Shown here one piece after another: positions 32,914-39,600 of a DNA stretch of 64,000 nt (position 1 is its first letter; the number at the start of each line of letters is the position of its first letter). The notes below the pieces were generated by a model. That model saw only the letters and a program-made list of their open reading frames with translations. It was not told where the DNA came from and did not search any database. Origin of the DNA: Leucobacter tenebrionis (GTDB lineage Bacteria; Actinomycetota; Actinomycetes; Actinomycetales; Microbacteriaceae); assembly GCF_019884725.1 (NCBI RefSeq), contig NZ_CP082322.1, positions 3,286,001 through 3,350,000 on the forward strand, in the 5' to 3' direction. A program made the translations under genes and the position numbers.

Positions 32914-32925
32914 GTCGAGATTCTA
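32914..32925 (-). promoter_or_regulatory. -10 element for a leaderless pknL start
   Basis: Read on the minus strand, TAGAAT (32925-32920) is followed after six bases by the GTG start at 32913. That is the spacing expected of a leaderless mRNA, common in actinobacteria. There is no Shine-Dalgarno before the start. Confidence 0.55.
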
Positions 32926-32972
32926 CGGAAGAAGGATGCGCGCTCGTCGGATGCGCGCCGCGCGGGCGCAGA

Positions 32973-33001
32973 TTGCGATCCGCCGGGGACGCTGGCAGAG
33001 T
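32973..33001 (+). promoter_or_regulatory. Promoter for a leaderless Rv2175c-like gene
   Basis: TTGCGA at 32973-32978 and CAGAGT at 32996-33001 are spaced exactly 17 bases; the GTG start at 33008 follows six bases after the -10. As with pknL, there is no Shine-Dalgarno. The pknL -10 and this promoter lie on opposite strands within 100 bases, so they share a divergent regulatory region. Confidence 0.5.
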
Positions 33002-33007
33002 TGAGGT

Positions 33008-33355
33008 GTGCCCCAGAACATCGCACCCGATACGCCGTTCCTCACCGTCCCGGAGCTCGTCGAGCTCTTCGGCCTCACCCCGGGCAAGATCCACAGACTG
33101 ATCGAGGACCACCACCTGGCCGCCGTGCGCGTCGACGGCGTGCTCCGCGTACCGGCCGAGTTCGTGCAGGACGACCACCCCCTGCCCCCGCTCCGCGGCA
33201 CGATCCTCGTGCTGCTCGACGCCGGCTTCTCGAACGAGGAAGCGGTGGCGTGGTTGCTCGCTCCGAACGACGAACTGGGGGAGCGGCCCATCGACTCGCT
33301 CCGCGCGGGCCGCAAGAGCGCGGTGCGCCGGGCGACGCAATCGCTCGCGTTCTGA
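33008..33355 (+). CDS. Rv2175c-family DNA-binding protein
   Basis: A 115-residue basic protein. A winged helix-like N-terminal half (FLTVPELVELFGLTPGKIHRLIEDHHLAAVRVDGVLRVPAEFV) is followed by a second small domain (GTILVLLDAGFSNEEAVAWLL). It matches the Rv2175c family, which binds DNA and, in M. tuberculosis, is phosphorylated by PknL on an N-terminal threonine. Here the N-terminus is short with one threonine at position 9 and another at 13 in APDTPFLTVPEL. The kinase gene lies next to it on the opposite strand, which supports a kinase-substrate pair. Confidence 0.85.
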   Translation: MPQNIAPDTPFLTVPELVELFGLTPGKIHRLIEDHHLAAVRVDGVLRVPAEFVQDDHPLPPLRGTILVLLDAGFSNEEAVAWLLAPNDELGERPIDSLRAGRKSAVRRATQSLAF

Positions 33356-33404
33356 CGCGTCGACCCGGGTGAGCCGGGTGAGTCGCGTCAGGCCGGGTGA
33401 GTTC

Positions 33405-33488
33405 CATCGAGTCGGCCTATTCGTATCGAGCCGGCCTGGAAATCGCGCCAGTCAGAGGCGGCCTCGATACAAATAGGCCGACTCGATG
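33405..33488. repeat. 32-bp imperfect palindrome between Rv2175c-like gene and idsA
   Basis: Arm 33405-33436 and arm 33457-33488 are reverse complements with about three mismatches; the loop is 20 bases. Both arms also contain a near-direct repeat (CGAGTCGGCCTAT, then CGAGCCGGCCT). The genes on either side converge, so it may act as a terminator, but there is no T-run and it has the look of an intergenic repeat family. Confidence 0.7.
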
Positions 33489-33499
33489 ACTCATCGCCG

Positions 33500-34600
33500 C
33501 TAGAAGGCTCGGCGTGCGGCCCGCTCGGAGAGCCCGATGAGCTGCTGCGCCGCGTCGGGGCGGATCTGCGCTCGCCGCAGCGCAGCGGTCGCGCGGTCGA
33601 TGTTGCGGCTGATCATGTCCTCGACGCGCTCGACCGCCCCGCTCTCGCGAATGGTGCGCTGCAGCATGGCGACCTGCTCGCGGTCGAGCTCGGTGCCGAG
33701 CAGATCTTCGAAGATGCGTCGCTGCGTGGCGGGCAGGTTCTCGCGGGCGAGCGTGACGAGGACGGTGCGCTTGCCCTCGGCGAGGTCGTCGCCGATCGGC
33801 TTGCCGGTGAGTTCCTCGTCGCCGAAGACGCCGAGCAGGTCGTCGCGCAGCTGGAAGGCGACGCCGACGGGCAGCCCGAAGTCCGCGAGCGCCTCCTCGT
33901 GCTGCTCGTCAGCCCCCGCAAGCGCGGCACCGATGAGCAGCGGAGCCTCGACGCTGTACTTCGCGGACTTGTAGACCAGCACCCGAGTCGACCGCTCGAG
34001 CTGCTCCTCGTGCGAGGCGAAGTCGGCGTACTGCTCTTCGAGGACGTCGAGGTACTGGCCCGCCGCGACCTCGCTGCGCATGCGGTTGAAGTGGTGGCGG
34101 GCGCGCTGCGCGGCCGAGCGGTCGGGGAGCGCGTCTCCTGCGGCCTGCATGAGCTCATCGGCCCACGACTGCAGCAGGTCGCCGAGCAGGATCGCGCCCG
34201 CCAGGCCGAAGTGATCCGCCGACCCGCGCCACCCGTGCTGCTGGTGCATCGCGGCGAACAGGCGGTGCGTCGAGGGCCGACCGCGGCGGGTGTCGGAGCG
34301 GTCGATGACGTCGTCGTGGATCAGCGCGGCCGCGTGGAAGAGCTCGAGGGAGCAGGCTGCGTCGAGCACCGCGCCGAACTCGGCGTCGATCTCGGCGGCG
34401 AGGTCGAGCGGCCGCAGCGCACGGTAGCCGAGCACGGCGAACTGGGCGCGGAATCGCTTACCCCCGGAGAGGAACCCGAAGGCCTCGTCGAGCAGGGGCT
34501 TCGCATCGGGCCCGAGGGGCTCGAGCGCCCGACGATGCCGGGCCAGCGTGTCGTTGATCCGCTCCTGAATAAGGCCTGCGAGTCGCATCGTTTCTTGCAC
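33500..34600 (-). CDS. idsA: Polyprenyl (geranylgeranyl-type) diphosphate synthase
   Basis: A 366-residue all-trans prenyl diphosphate synthase. The first aspartate-rich motif is HDDVIDRSDTRRG, with SGGKRFRAQ (lysine and arginines for diphosphate binding) before it. The second is QLRDDLLGVFGDEELTGKPIGDDL. It makes a C15-C20 or longer prenyl diphosphate for menaquinone, carotenoids or lipid carriers; chain length is not evident. GTG 34600 follows TAGGCT by 4 bases on the minus strand, again suggesting a leaderless start; ATG 34588 is an alternative. In M. tuberculosis idsA2 is similarly near pknL and Rv2175c. Confidence 0.9.
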   Translation of the reverse strand: MQETMRLAGLIQERINDTLARHRRALEPLGPDAKPLLDEAFGFLSGGKRFRAQFAVLGYRALRPLDLAAEIDAEFGAVLDAACSLELFHAAALIHDDVIDRSDTRRGRPSTHRLFAAMHQQHGWRGSADHFGLAGAILLGDLLQSWADELMQAAGDALPDRSAAQRARHHFNRMRSEVAAGQYLDVLEEQYADFASHEEQLERSTRVLVYKSAKYSVEAPLLIGAALAGADEQHEEALADFGLPVGVAFQLRDDLLGVFGDEELTGKPIGDDLAEGKRTVLVTLARENLPATQRRIFEDLLGTELDREQVAMLQRTIRESGAVERVEDMISRNIDRATAALRRAQIRPDAAQQLIGLSERAARRAF

Positions 34601-34672
34601 ACGACTAGCCTAGCCGCGCGCGGGAGACAGTAGACTACTGGGTAAAGAACTCAATTGGCGGGAGGAGCGGTC

Positions 34673-35062
34673 ATGGCGCTGTCAGAACACGAGCAGCGGC
34701 TGCTCGACGAGATGGAGCGCAGCTTCTATCAGAGCGAAGCCGACGTGATGCAGACCGTCCCCGGAGCCCGCCGCCGGGTGAGCTACCGCTCGCTGGTGCT
34801 CGGGATCGTGGTGGTGCTCGTCGGGCTGGGCGTGCTGGTCGCGGGAGTCGCGGCGCAGCAGCTCTGGCTGGGGCTCATCGGATTCGCCGCGATGCTGGGC
34901 GGTGTCATGCTGATGTTCGCCCGGGGTTCCGACTCCGAGACTGCGGAGGGTGCGCTCGGCGAGCAGTCCGACGCACCAGGCGGGGCCGGCGCTTCGGCTC
35001 GCGAGTCATTCAGCGAGCGCATGGAGCGTCGCTGGGACGAGCGCATGGGCGGCGACCGCTAG
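34673..35062 (+). CDS. DUF3040 membrane protein
   Basis: A 129-residue protein matching DUF3040: an acidic N-terminal MALSEHEQRLLDEMERS motif, then two hydrophobic segments (about 42-62 and 66-85), then an acidic-basic tail. The start at ATG 34673 has GGAGGAG 6 bases upstream. Its function is unknown. In many actinobacteria a DUF3040 gene lies just before mraZ, as here. TAGACT at 34631 is a possible -10. Confidence 0.82.
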   Translation: MALSEHEQRLLDEMERSFYQSEADVMQTVPGARRRVSYRSLVLGIVVVLVGLGVLVAGVAAQQLWLGLIGFAAMLGGVMLMFARGSDSETAEGALGEQSDAPGGAGASARESFSERMERRWDERMGGDR

Positions 35063-35078
35063 CAGCAGCCGGTTTCAG

Positions 35079-35109
35079 AAGGGCCGTGGTTTCGACCACG
35101 GCCCTTTTT
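35079..35109 (+). terminator. Intrinsic terminator after the DUF3040 gene
   Basis: AAGGGCCGTGGT (35079-35090), loop TTCG, then ACCACGGCCCTT (35095-35106), running into a T5 stretch. This is a textbook rho-independent terminator with a UUCG tetraloop. Confidence 0.93.
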
Positions 35110-35560
35110 CGTGCGCCTTGGAGGCGTCGCTCAGCGCGGCCGTTTGCCGGGCGGGTCCCGCGCCGGCGCAACTCCTGCAGCTGCGTCATCGCAGGCGTCC
35201 GTGACCTCGATCCGAGTTCAGGGAGGAGATCGTCTCCCAATCGGAGGGCTTCACCGGGAACGCCCCGCTCAAGCCCGGATCTCCTCCCTGGGCTGCGACC
35301 GGCTACCGCCTCGACGCGCGCTTGGTGCGGGGCGGCGTATGGGGCGGAGCGGTCGACGGATCCTCCACTTTGCTCCACCGCGACGCTCCACTGCGCTCCA
35401 CCGGGCCTTCAAGCGGGGTGCATAGCGGTGTTCGGGGCGCGCATTCGGACTCTCCGCTGCGCGAAGACGGAGGGATGGGGTGCGGGCCTCGCTCGAACGC
35501 ATCGTCTCAGATCCGCGGAATTTCAAGGCGTACGGCGCTCGGGCGCAAAAGATGGGTGTT
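35110..35560. other. Gap upstream of mraZ without a recognised gene
   Basis: About 450 bases between the terminator and the mraZ boxes. A 13-bp inverted repeat (CAGGGAGGAGATC at 35219-35231 and its complement at 35278-35290) with a 46-base loop is the main feature. Repeated CTCCAC runs lie near 35365-35403. The open frames here are not convincing genes (no family resemblance, no ribosome-binding site). A small RNA is possible but unsupported. Confidence 0.5.
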
Positions 35561-35583
35561 TGGTGGAGAGAATGCTCGGTGAA

Positions 35584-35613
35584 GTGGAGGAAAGTGGAGT
35601 AGTGTGGGACACC
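35584..35613 (+). promoter_or_regulatory. MraZ operator: three boxes at 10-bp period
   Basis: GTGGAGGAAA, GTGGAGTAGT and GTGGGACACC begin at 35584, 35594 and 35604, an exact 10-bp period. A related GTGGAGAGAA lies at 35563. MraZ in other bacteria binds three to four GTGG(A/G)-type direct repeats spaced 10 bases upstream of its own gene. The site ends 25 bases before the mraZ start and would cover the promoter. Confidence 0.8.
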
Positions 35614-35637
35614 TGAGTCAGGCGAAAGGGGGTAACC

Positions 35638-36069
35638 GTGTTTCTCGGTACCTTCACGCCTCGACTCGATGAGAAAGGCCGGGTGATCCTGCCCGCCAAG
35701 TTTCGCGACGAACTCGCAGACGGCCTCGTCATCACCCGCGGCCAGGAGCGCTGCCTGTACGTCTTCAGCGAGCAGGAGTTCACCGAGATGCACGACCGCA
35801 TTCGCCAGGCCCCGGTGACCTCGAAGCAGGCGCGCGACTATCTGCGCGTCTTCCTCTCCGGCGCCCACCCTGAGACCCCCGACAAGCAGAACCGCATCAC
35901 CATCCCCCAGGGCTTGCGCGAATACGCCGGGCTCGACCGTGAACTCGCGGTGATCGGGGCAGGCAGCCGCGCCGAGATCTGGGACGCCGAAGCCTGGCAG
36001 ACCTACCTGGCCGAGCAGGAATCGGCCTTCTCCGATATCGAGGAGGAGGTGATCCCGGGCATGTTCTAG
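35638..36069 (+). CDS. mraZ: Transcriptional regulator MraZ
   Basis: A 143-residue protein of two SpoVT/AbrB-like repeats. [23 protein letters not shown] opens the first and a second [25 protein letters not shown] domain follows. MraZ forms a ring and binds repeated boxes in front of its own operon, and represses the dcw cluster in E. coli. It starts at GTG with AAAGGGGG before it. It leads the dcw operon. Confidence 0.95.
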   Translation: MFLGTFTPRLDEKGRVILPAKFRDELADGLVITRGQERCLYVFSEQEFTEMHDRIRQAPVTSKQARDYLRVFLSGAHPETPDKQNRITIPQGLREYAGLDRELAVIGAGSRAEIWDAEAWQTYLAEQESAFSDIEEEVIPGMF

Positions 36070-36081
36070 CCCGGATCCGTC

Positions 36082-37077
36082 ATGACCCAGCCTGACTTCA
36101 CTCCCCGCGATGAACGCGACGCCCGTGATGCGAGCGAGCTGCACGTACCCGTGCTGCTCGACCGCTGCCTCGAGCTGCTCGCGCCGGCGGCCGCGCGCTC
36201 CGGCGCGGTGGTCGTCGATGCGACCCTCGGCATGGGCGGCCACACCGAGGCCATGCTCGAGGCCCACCCCGAACTCACCGTGATCGGTCTCGACCGCGAC
36301 ACGGAGGCGCTCGCGCTCGCGGGTCGTCGCCTGGAGCGCTTCGGCGAGCGGATCATCCGGGTGCACGCCGTCTACGACGAGATCGAGCGGGCCGTGCACG
36401 ACTCCGGCTTCGATCGCATCGACGGCGTGCTGTTCGATCTGGGCGTCTCCTCCCTGCAGCTCGACGAGGCCGACCGCGGCTTCGCCTACGCGCAGGACGC
36501 GCCGCTCGACATGCGCATGGATCAGAGCCGGGGCGAGACGGCCGCAGACGTGATCGCGGCCGCGCCCGAGGGCCGGCTGCGAGCGATCTTCGAGCGATAC
36601 GGCGAGGAGCCGCTCGCGGCCCGCTACGCCCGCGCGATCATCGCGGCGAGGTCGGAGGCTCCGATCGAGCGCAGCGGTCAGCTGGTCGAGGTGCTGCAGC
36701 GGGCCACTCCCGCGGCGGTGCGGGATCAGCGCCACCCCGCCAAGCGCGTCTTCCAGGCGCTGCGGATCGAGGTGAACGGCGAGCTCGCGGTGCTGGAGCG
36801 CGCGATTCCCGCGGCGCTCGATCTGCTGAACCTGGGAGGCCGGGCCGTCATCATGTCGTACCAGTCGCTCGAGGATCGCCTGGTGAAGCGCGAGCTCGCC
36901 AGGCGCAGCAGGTCGACGGCCCCGCCCGGGCTTCCCGTCGAGCTGCCCGAGCACCGGCCCGAGCTGCGCCTGCTCACCCGCGGCGCCGAACTCGCCGATG
37001 AATCTGAACGCGCCCGCAACCCGCGGGCGATCCCGGTGCGGTTGCGCGCCGCGGAGCGAACGAGGGAGGTGCGATGA
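36082..37077 (+). CDS. rsmH: 16S rRNA (cytosine(1402)-N4)-methyltransferase
   Basis: A 331-residue SAM-dependent methyltransferase. VVDATLGMGGHTEAML is the SAM-binding motif, followed by IGLDRDTEALALAG, GVLFDLGVSSLQLDEADRGF and RMDQSRGETAADVI. It methylates C1402 of 16S rRNA. ATG 36082 lies 12 bases after mraZ; the gene ends in a 4-base overlap with the next. Confidence 0.95.
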   Translation: MTQPDFTPRDERDARDASELHVPVLLDRCLELLAPAAARSGAVVVDATLGMGGHTEAMLEAHPELTVIGLDRDTEALALAGRRLERFGERIIRVHAVYDEIERAVHDSGFDRIDGVLFDLGVSSLQLDEADRGFAYAQDAPLDMRMDQSRGETAADVIAAAPEGRLRAIFERYGEEPLAARYARAIIAARSEAPIERSGQLVEVLQRATPAAVRDQRHPAKRVFQALRIEVNGELAVLERAIPAALDLLNLGGRAVIMSYQSLEDRLVKRELARRSRSTAPPGLPVELPEHRPELRLLTRGAELADESERARNPRAIPVRLRAAERTREVR

Positions 37078-37667
37078 ACAGCACGGTTCCGATCCGGTTC
37101 GACGCCGCGCCCGTCGGCGGCGCCCCTTCGGAGACCCCGCGGCCCGGGCCCGGCGAACGGCATCTGCGCCTCGCCGAAGCTCCGAAGCCGGCGAAGCGGC
37201 GGATGTCGAGCCCCCTCCTCGGCGGGCTGGTCGCCGTCGGAGTGGTGCTCGTGATCCTGGCGACCCAGCTCGGTCTGAGCATCGCGATCTCGCAGGGCGC
37301 CTACGAGGCCCGCGCGCTCGAGGTCGAGCAGCGGGATCTCGCGCGCGTCGAGCGGGTGCTCGCCCAGAACGTGGACAAGCTCTCCTCGCCCCAGAATCTC
37401 GCCGAGAACGCCGCGGCGCTCGGCATGGTGCAGAACGCGAGGCCGGCGACGCTGCGTCTCAGCGACGGCGCGGTGCTCGGGGCGCTCGAATCCCAGACCT
37501 CGGAGGTGCGCGGAAATCTGGTGCCGAACTCCACGCTGGAGTCGATGCCGGTCGTGGACGCCGAGGGGCTGCTCGTACCGCGAGGCGCAGTGGGCGGCGC
37601 ACAGCAGCAGCCCACCGAACCGGCGGTACGTTGGAAGGGCAAGCTTCCCGCTCCGGACACCCGCTGA
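37074..37667 (+). CDS. ftsL: FtsL-like cell division membrane protein
   Basis: A 197-residue bitopic protein: a basic, proline-rich cytoplasmic N-terminus (1-43), one membrane helix (about 46-68, GGLVAVGVVLVILATQLGLSIAI), then an extracytoplasmic region with a short coiled-coil-like segment (ALEVEQRDLARVERVLAQNV). Position between rsmH and ftsI, topology and the LSSPQNLAENAAALGMV segment fit FtsL, whose sequence is weakly conserved. The gene overlaps rsmH by 4 bases. A role with FtsQ and the divisome is inferred. Confidence 0.72.
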   Translation: MNSTVPIRFDAAPVGGAPSETPRPGPGERHLRLAEAPKPAKRRMSSPLLGGLVAVGVVLVILATQLGLSIAISQGAYEARALEVEQRDLARVERVLAQNVDKLSSPQNLAENAAALGMVQNARPATLRLSDGAVLGALESQTSEVRGNLVPNSTLESMPVVDAEGLLVPRGAVGGAQQQPTEPAVRWKGKLPAPDTR

Positions 37668-37716
37668 TCGGGGTGCGGCGCGAGGCGAGCCGCTGAGCGG
37701 TAGCCCGCTGAGCGAA

Positions 37717-37754
37717 TACGGCCGGACCCGGCCGCGCCGGCTACGGCCGGACCC
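37717..37754. repeat. Direct 13-bp repeat between ftsL and ftsI
   Basis: TACGGCCGGACCC occurs at 37717-37729 and 37742-37754, with GGCCGCGCCGGC between. It lies in the only sizable gap (110 bases) in the mraZ-murG run and could form a hairpin or influence expression of ftsI. Confidence 0.5.
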
Positions 37755-37777
37755 CCGCACATGAGAGGAGAGGGAAG

Positions 37778-39574
37778 ATGCGAGCACTCCGCGGCTCCGC
37801 CCTGCGGCGCACGCTGGCGCTGATCATCATCATCGCCGCTGCCCTCCTCTTCCTGGTGCGCCTGATCGACGTGCAGATGGTCTCCGCCGCGGCACTGAAC
37901 GAGGACGCGCGCGACAAGCGGGCGGTGCCGGTGAAGATCCCGAGCGTGCGCGGCGATATCGTCGACCGCAACGGCGAGGTGCTCGCGACCACCGACGAGC
38001 GCTACGACGTGCAGCTCTCGCCGAAGAACACGAAGCTGAACGGCGGCAAGTTCCCCCGACCCGACCTCGAGCGCGGCGTCGGCACGGTGACGGTGACCGC
38101 GAAGGAGGCCTTCGCCGAGATCGGCGCGATCACCGGGCAGTCCGAGGAGGAGATCCAGAAGATCGTCGATGACGCTCTCGCTGACAACCCCAAATCAGAC
38201 TTCGCCTACGTGAAGCGCGGCATCGACCTGCCGACGCTGAACAAGCTGAAGAAACTGCAGATCCCGTGGCTGACCTTCGACCAGCACCACACGCGCGACT
38301 ACCCGAACGGCGCCGTAGCGGGCAACCTGATCGGTTTCAACGGGTTCGAGGGGGTGCCGCAGGCGGGCGTCGAGGTGTCGCAGGACGAGTGCCTGACCGG
38401 CGTGGACGGCCAGGAGACCTACGAGCGCGGTGCCGACGGGGTGGCGCTCCCGGGCAGCGTCGTCGTCACCGAGAAGGCGGTCGACGGAGGCACCGTCGAC
38501 CTCACGATCGATCTCGACCTGCAGTGGGAGGCGCAGCAGGCGATCAACGCGCAGGTGCAGGACGTCGCAGCCGAGTGGGGGCTGCTCGTGATCATGGATG
38601 TGAAGACCGGCGAACTGGTCGCCGTCGCCGAGGACGGCTCGGTCGATCCGAACGACGTCGACGCGTCGGACCCGGAGAAGCGCGAGGCGCGATCCTTCAC
38701 CTCTCCCTACGAGCCCGGATCGACCTTCAAGACCATCACCGCCGCGGCGCTCATCGACCAGGGGGTCGCGACGCCGTACACGCAGAACCTCACGCCCGAC
38801 TACCTCGAGCCCGAGCCCGGGGTGCGCTTCGGCGACTCCTTCAGCCACCCCGACATGCCCTGGACGCTGACCGGCATCCTCACCCAGTCGTCGAACGTCG
38901 GAACCGCCACGCTGGGCACGATGCTCAGCCCCGAGACCCGCTACGACTACCTGCAGCGCTTCGGCATCGGCGTCGGCACCCAGGCCGGGCTGCCGGTCGA
39001 GGACTCGGGCATGCTCTTTCCGCCCGACCAGTGGGATCGCCAGACCTCCTACAACACGACGTTCGGCCAGGGCCTCTCCTCGACGATCGTGCAGACGGCG
39101 GGCGTCTACCAGACCATCGCCAACGGCGGGGTGCGCGTGCCGCCGAGCCTCGTGCACAGCTGCACCGACGGCAACGGGAAGCAGACGGTGATGGATCACG
39201 GCGATCCCCAGCGCGCGGTCTCCGAGGACACGGCGTCCCAGGTGATGCAGATGCTCGAGACCGTGGTCGCGGAGGGGTGGTACACCGACTTCGTGTCGAT
39301 CCCCGGCTACCGGATCGCAGGCAAGACGGGCACGGCCGAGCAGGTGGACCCGGCGACCGGGCTCTACCGCACCGACTACGTGAACTCCTTCGCGGGCATC
39401 TTCCCCGCAGACGACCCCCGCTACGTCGCTGTAGCATCGATAGCGTTCCCGAAGGACGGTGACGGCGGCGTCGCTGCGATCACGGCGTTCCGCGAGGCCG
39501 CCGAGGCGACGATCCGCACCTTCCGCATCCCTCCCTCCACAGGGACTTTCGAACCGCTCCCCACGGAGTACTGA
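37778..39574 (+). CDS. ftsI: Peptidoglycan transpeptidase FtsI (PBP3)
   Basis: A 598-residue class B penicillin-binding protein. One N-terminal membrane helix (about 10-30) precedes the pedestal domain with RGDIVDRNGEVLATT. The transpeptidase motifs are S315-T-F-K318, S371-S-N373 and K516-T-G518. PASTA domains are absent. The protein cross-links septal peptidoglycan with FtsW. ATG 37778 follows GAGGAGAGGGAAG. It is preceded by a 110-base gap with repeats. Confidence 0.94.
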   Translation: MRALRGSALRRTLALIIIIAAALLFLVRLIDVQMVSAAALNEDARDKRAVPVKIPSVRGDIVDRNGEVLATTDERYDVQLSPKNTKLNGGKFPRPDLERGVGTVTVTAKEAFAEIGAITGQSEEEIQKIVDDALADNPKSDFAYVKRGIDLPTLNKLKKLQIPWLTFDQHHTRDYPNGAVAGNLIGFNGFEGVPQAGVEVSQDECLTGVDGQETYERGADGVALPGSVVVTEKAVDGGTVDLTIDLDLQWEAQQAINAQVQDVAAEWGLLVIMDVKTGELVAVAEDGSVDPNDVDASDPEKREARSFTSPYEPGSTFKTITAAALIDQGVATPYTQNLTPDYLEPEPGVRFGDSFSHPDMPWTLTGILTQSSNVGTATLGTMLSPETRYDYLQRFGIGVGTQAGLPVEDSGMLFPPDQWDRQTSYNTTFGQGLSSTIVQTAGVYQTIANGGVRVPPSLVHSCTDGNGKQTVMDHGDPQRAVSEDTASQVMQMLETVVAEGWYTDFVSIPGYRIAGKTGTAEQVDPATGLYRTDYVNSFAGIFPADDPRYVAVASIAFPKDGDGGVAAITAFREAAEATIRTFRIPPSTGTFEPLPTEY

Positions 39575-39600
39575 CCATACCCTCGCAGGAGGCACACGCA

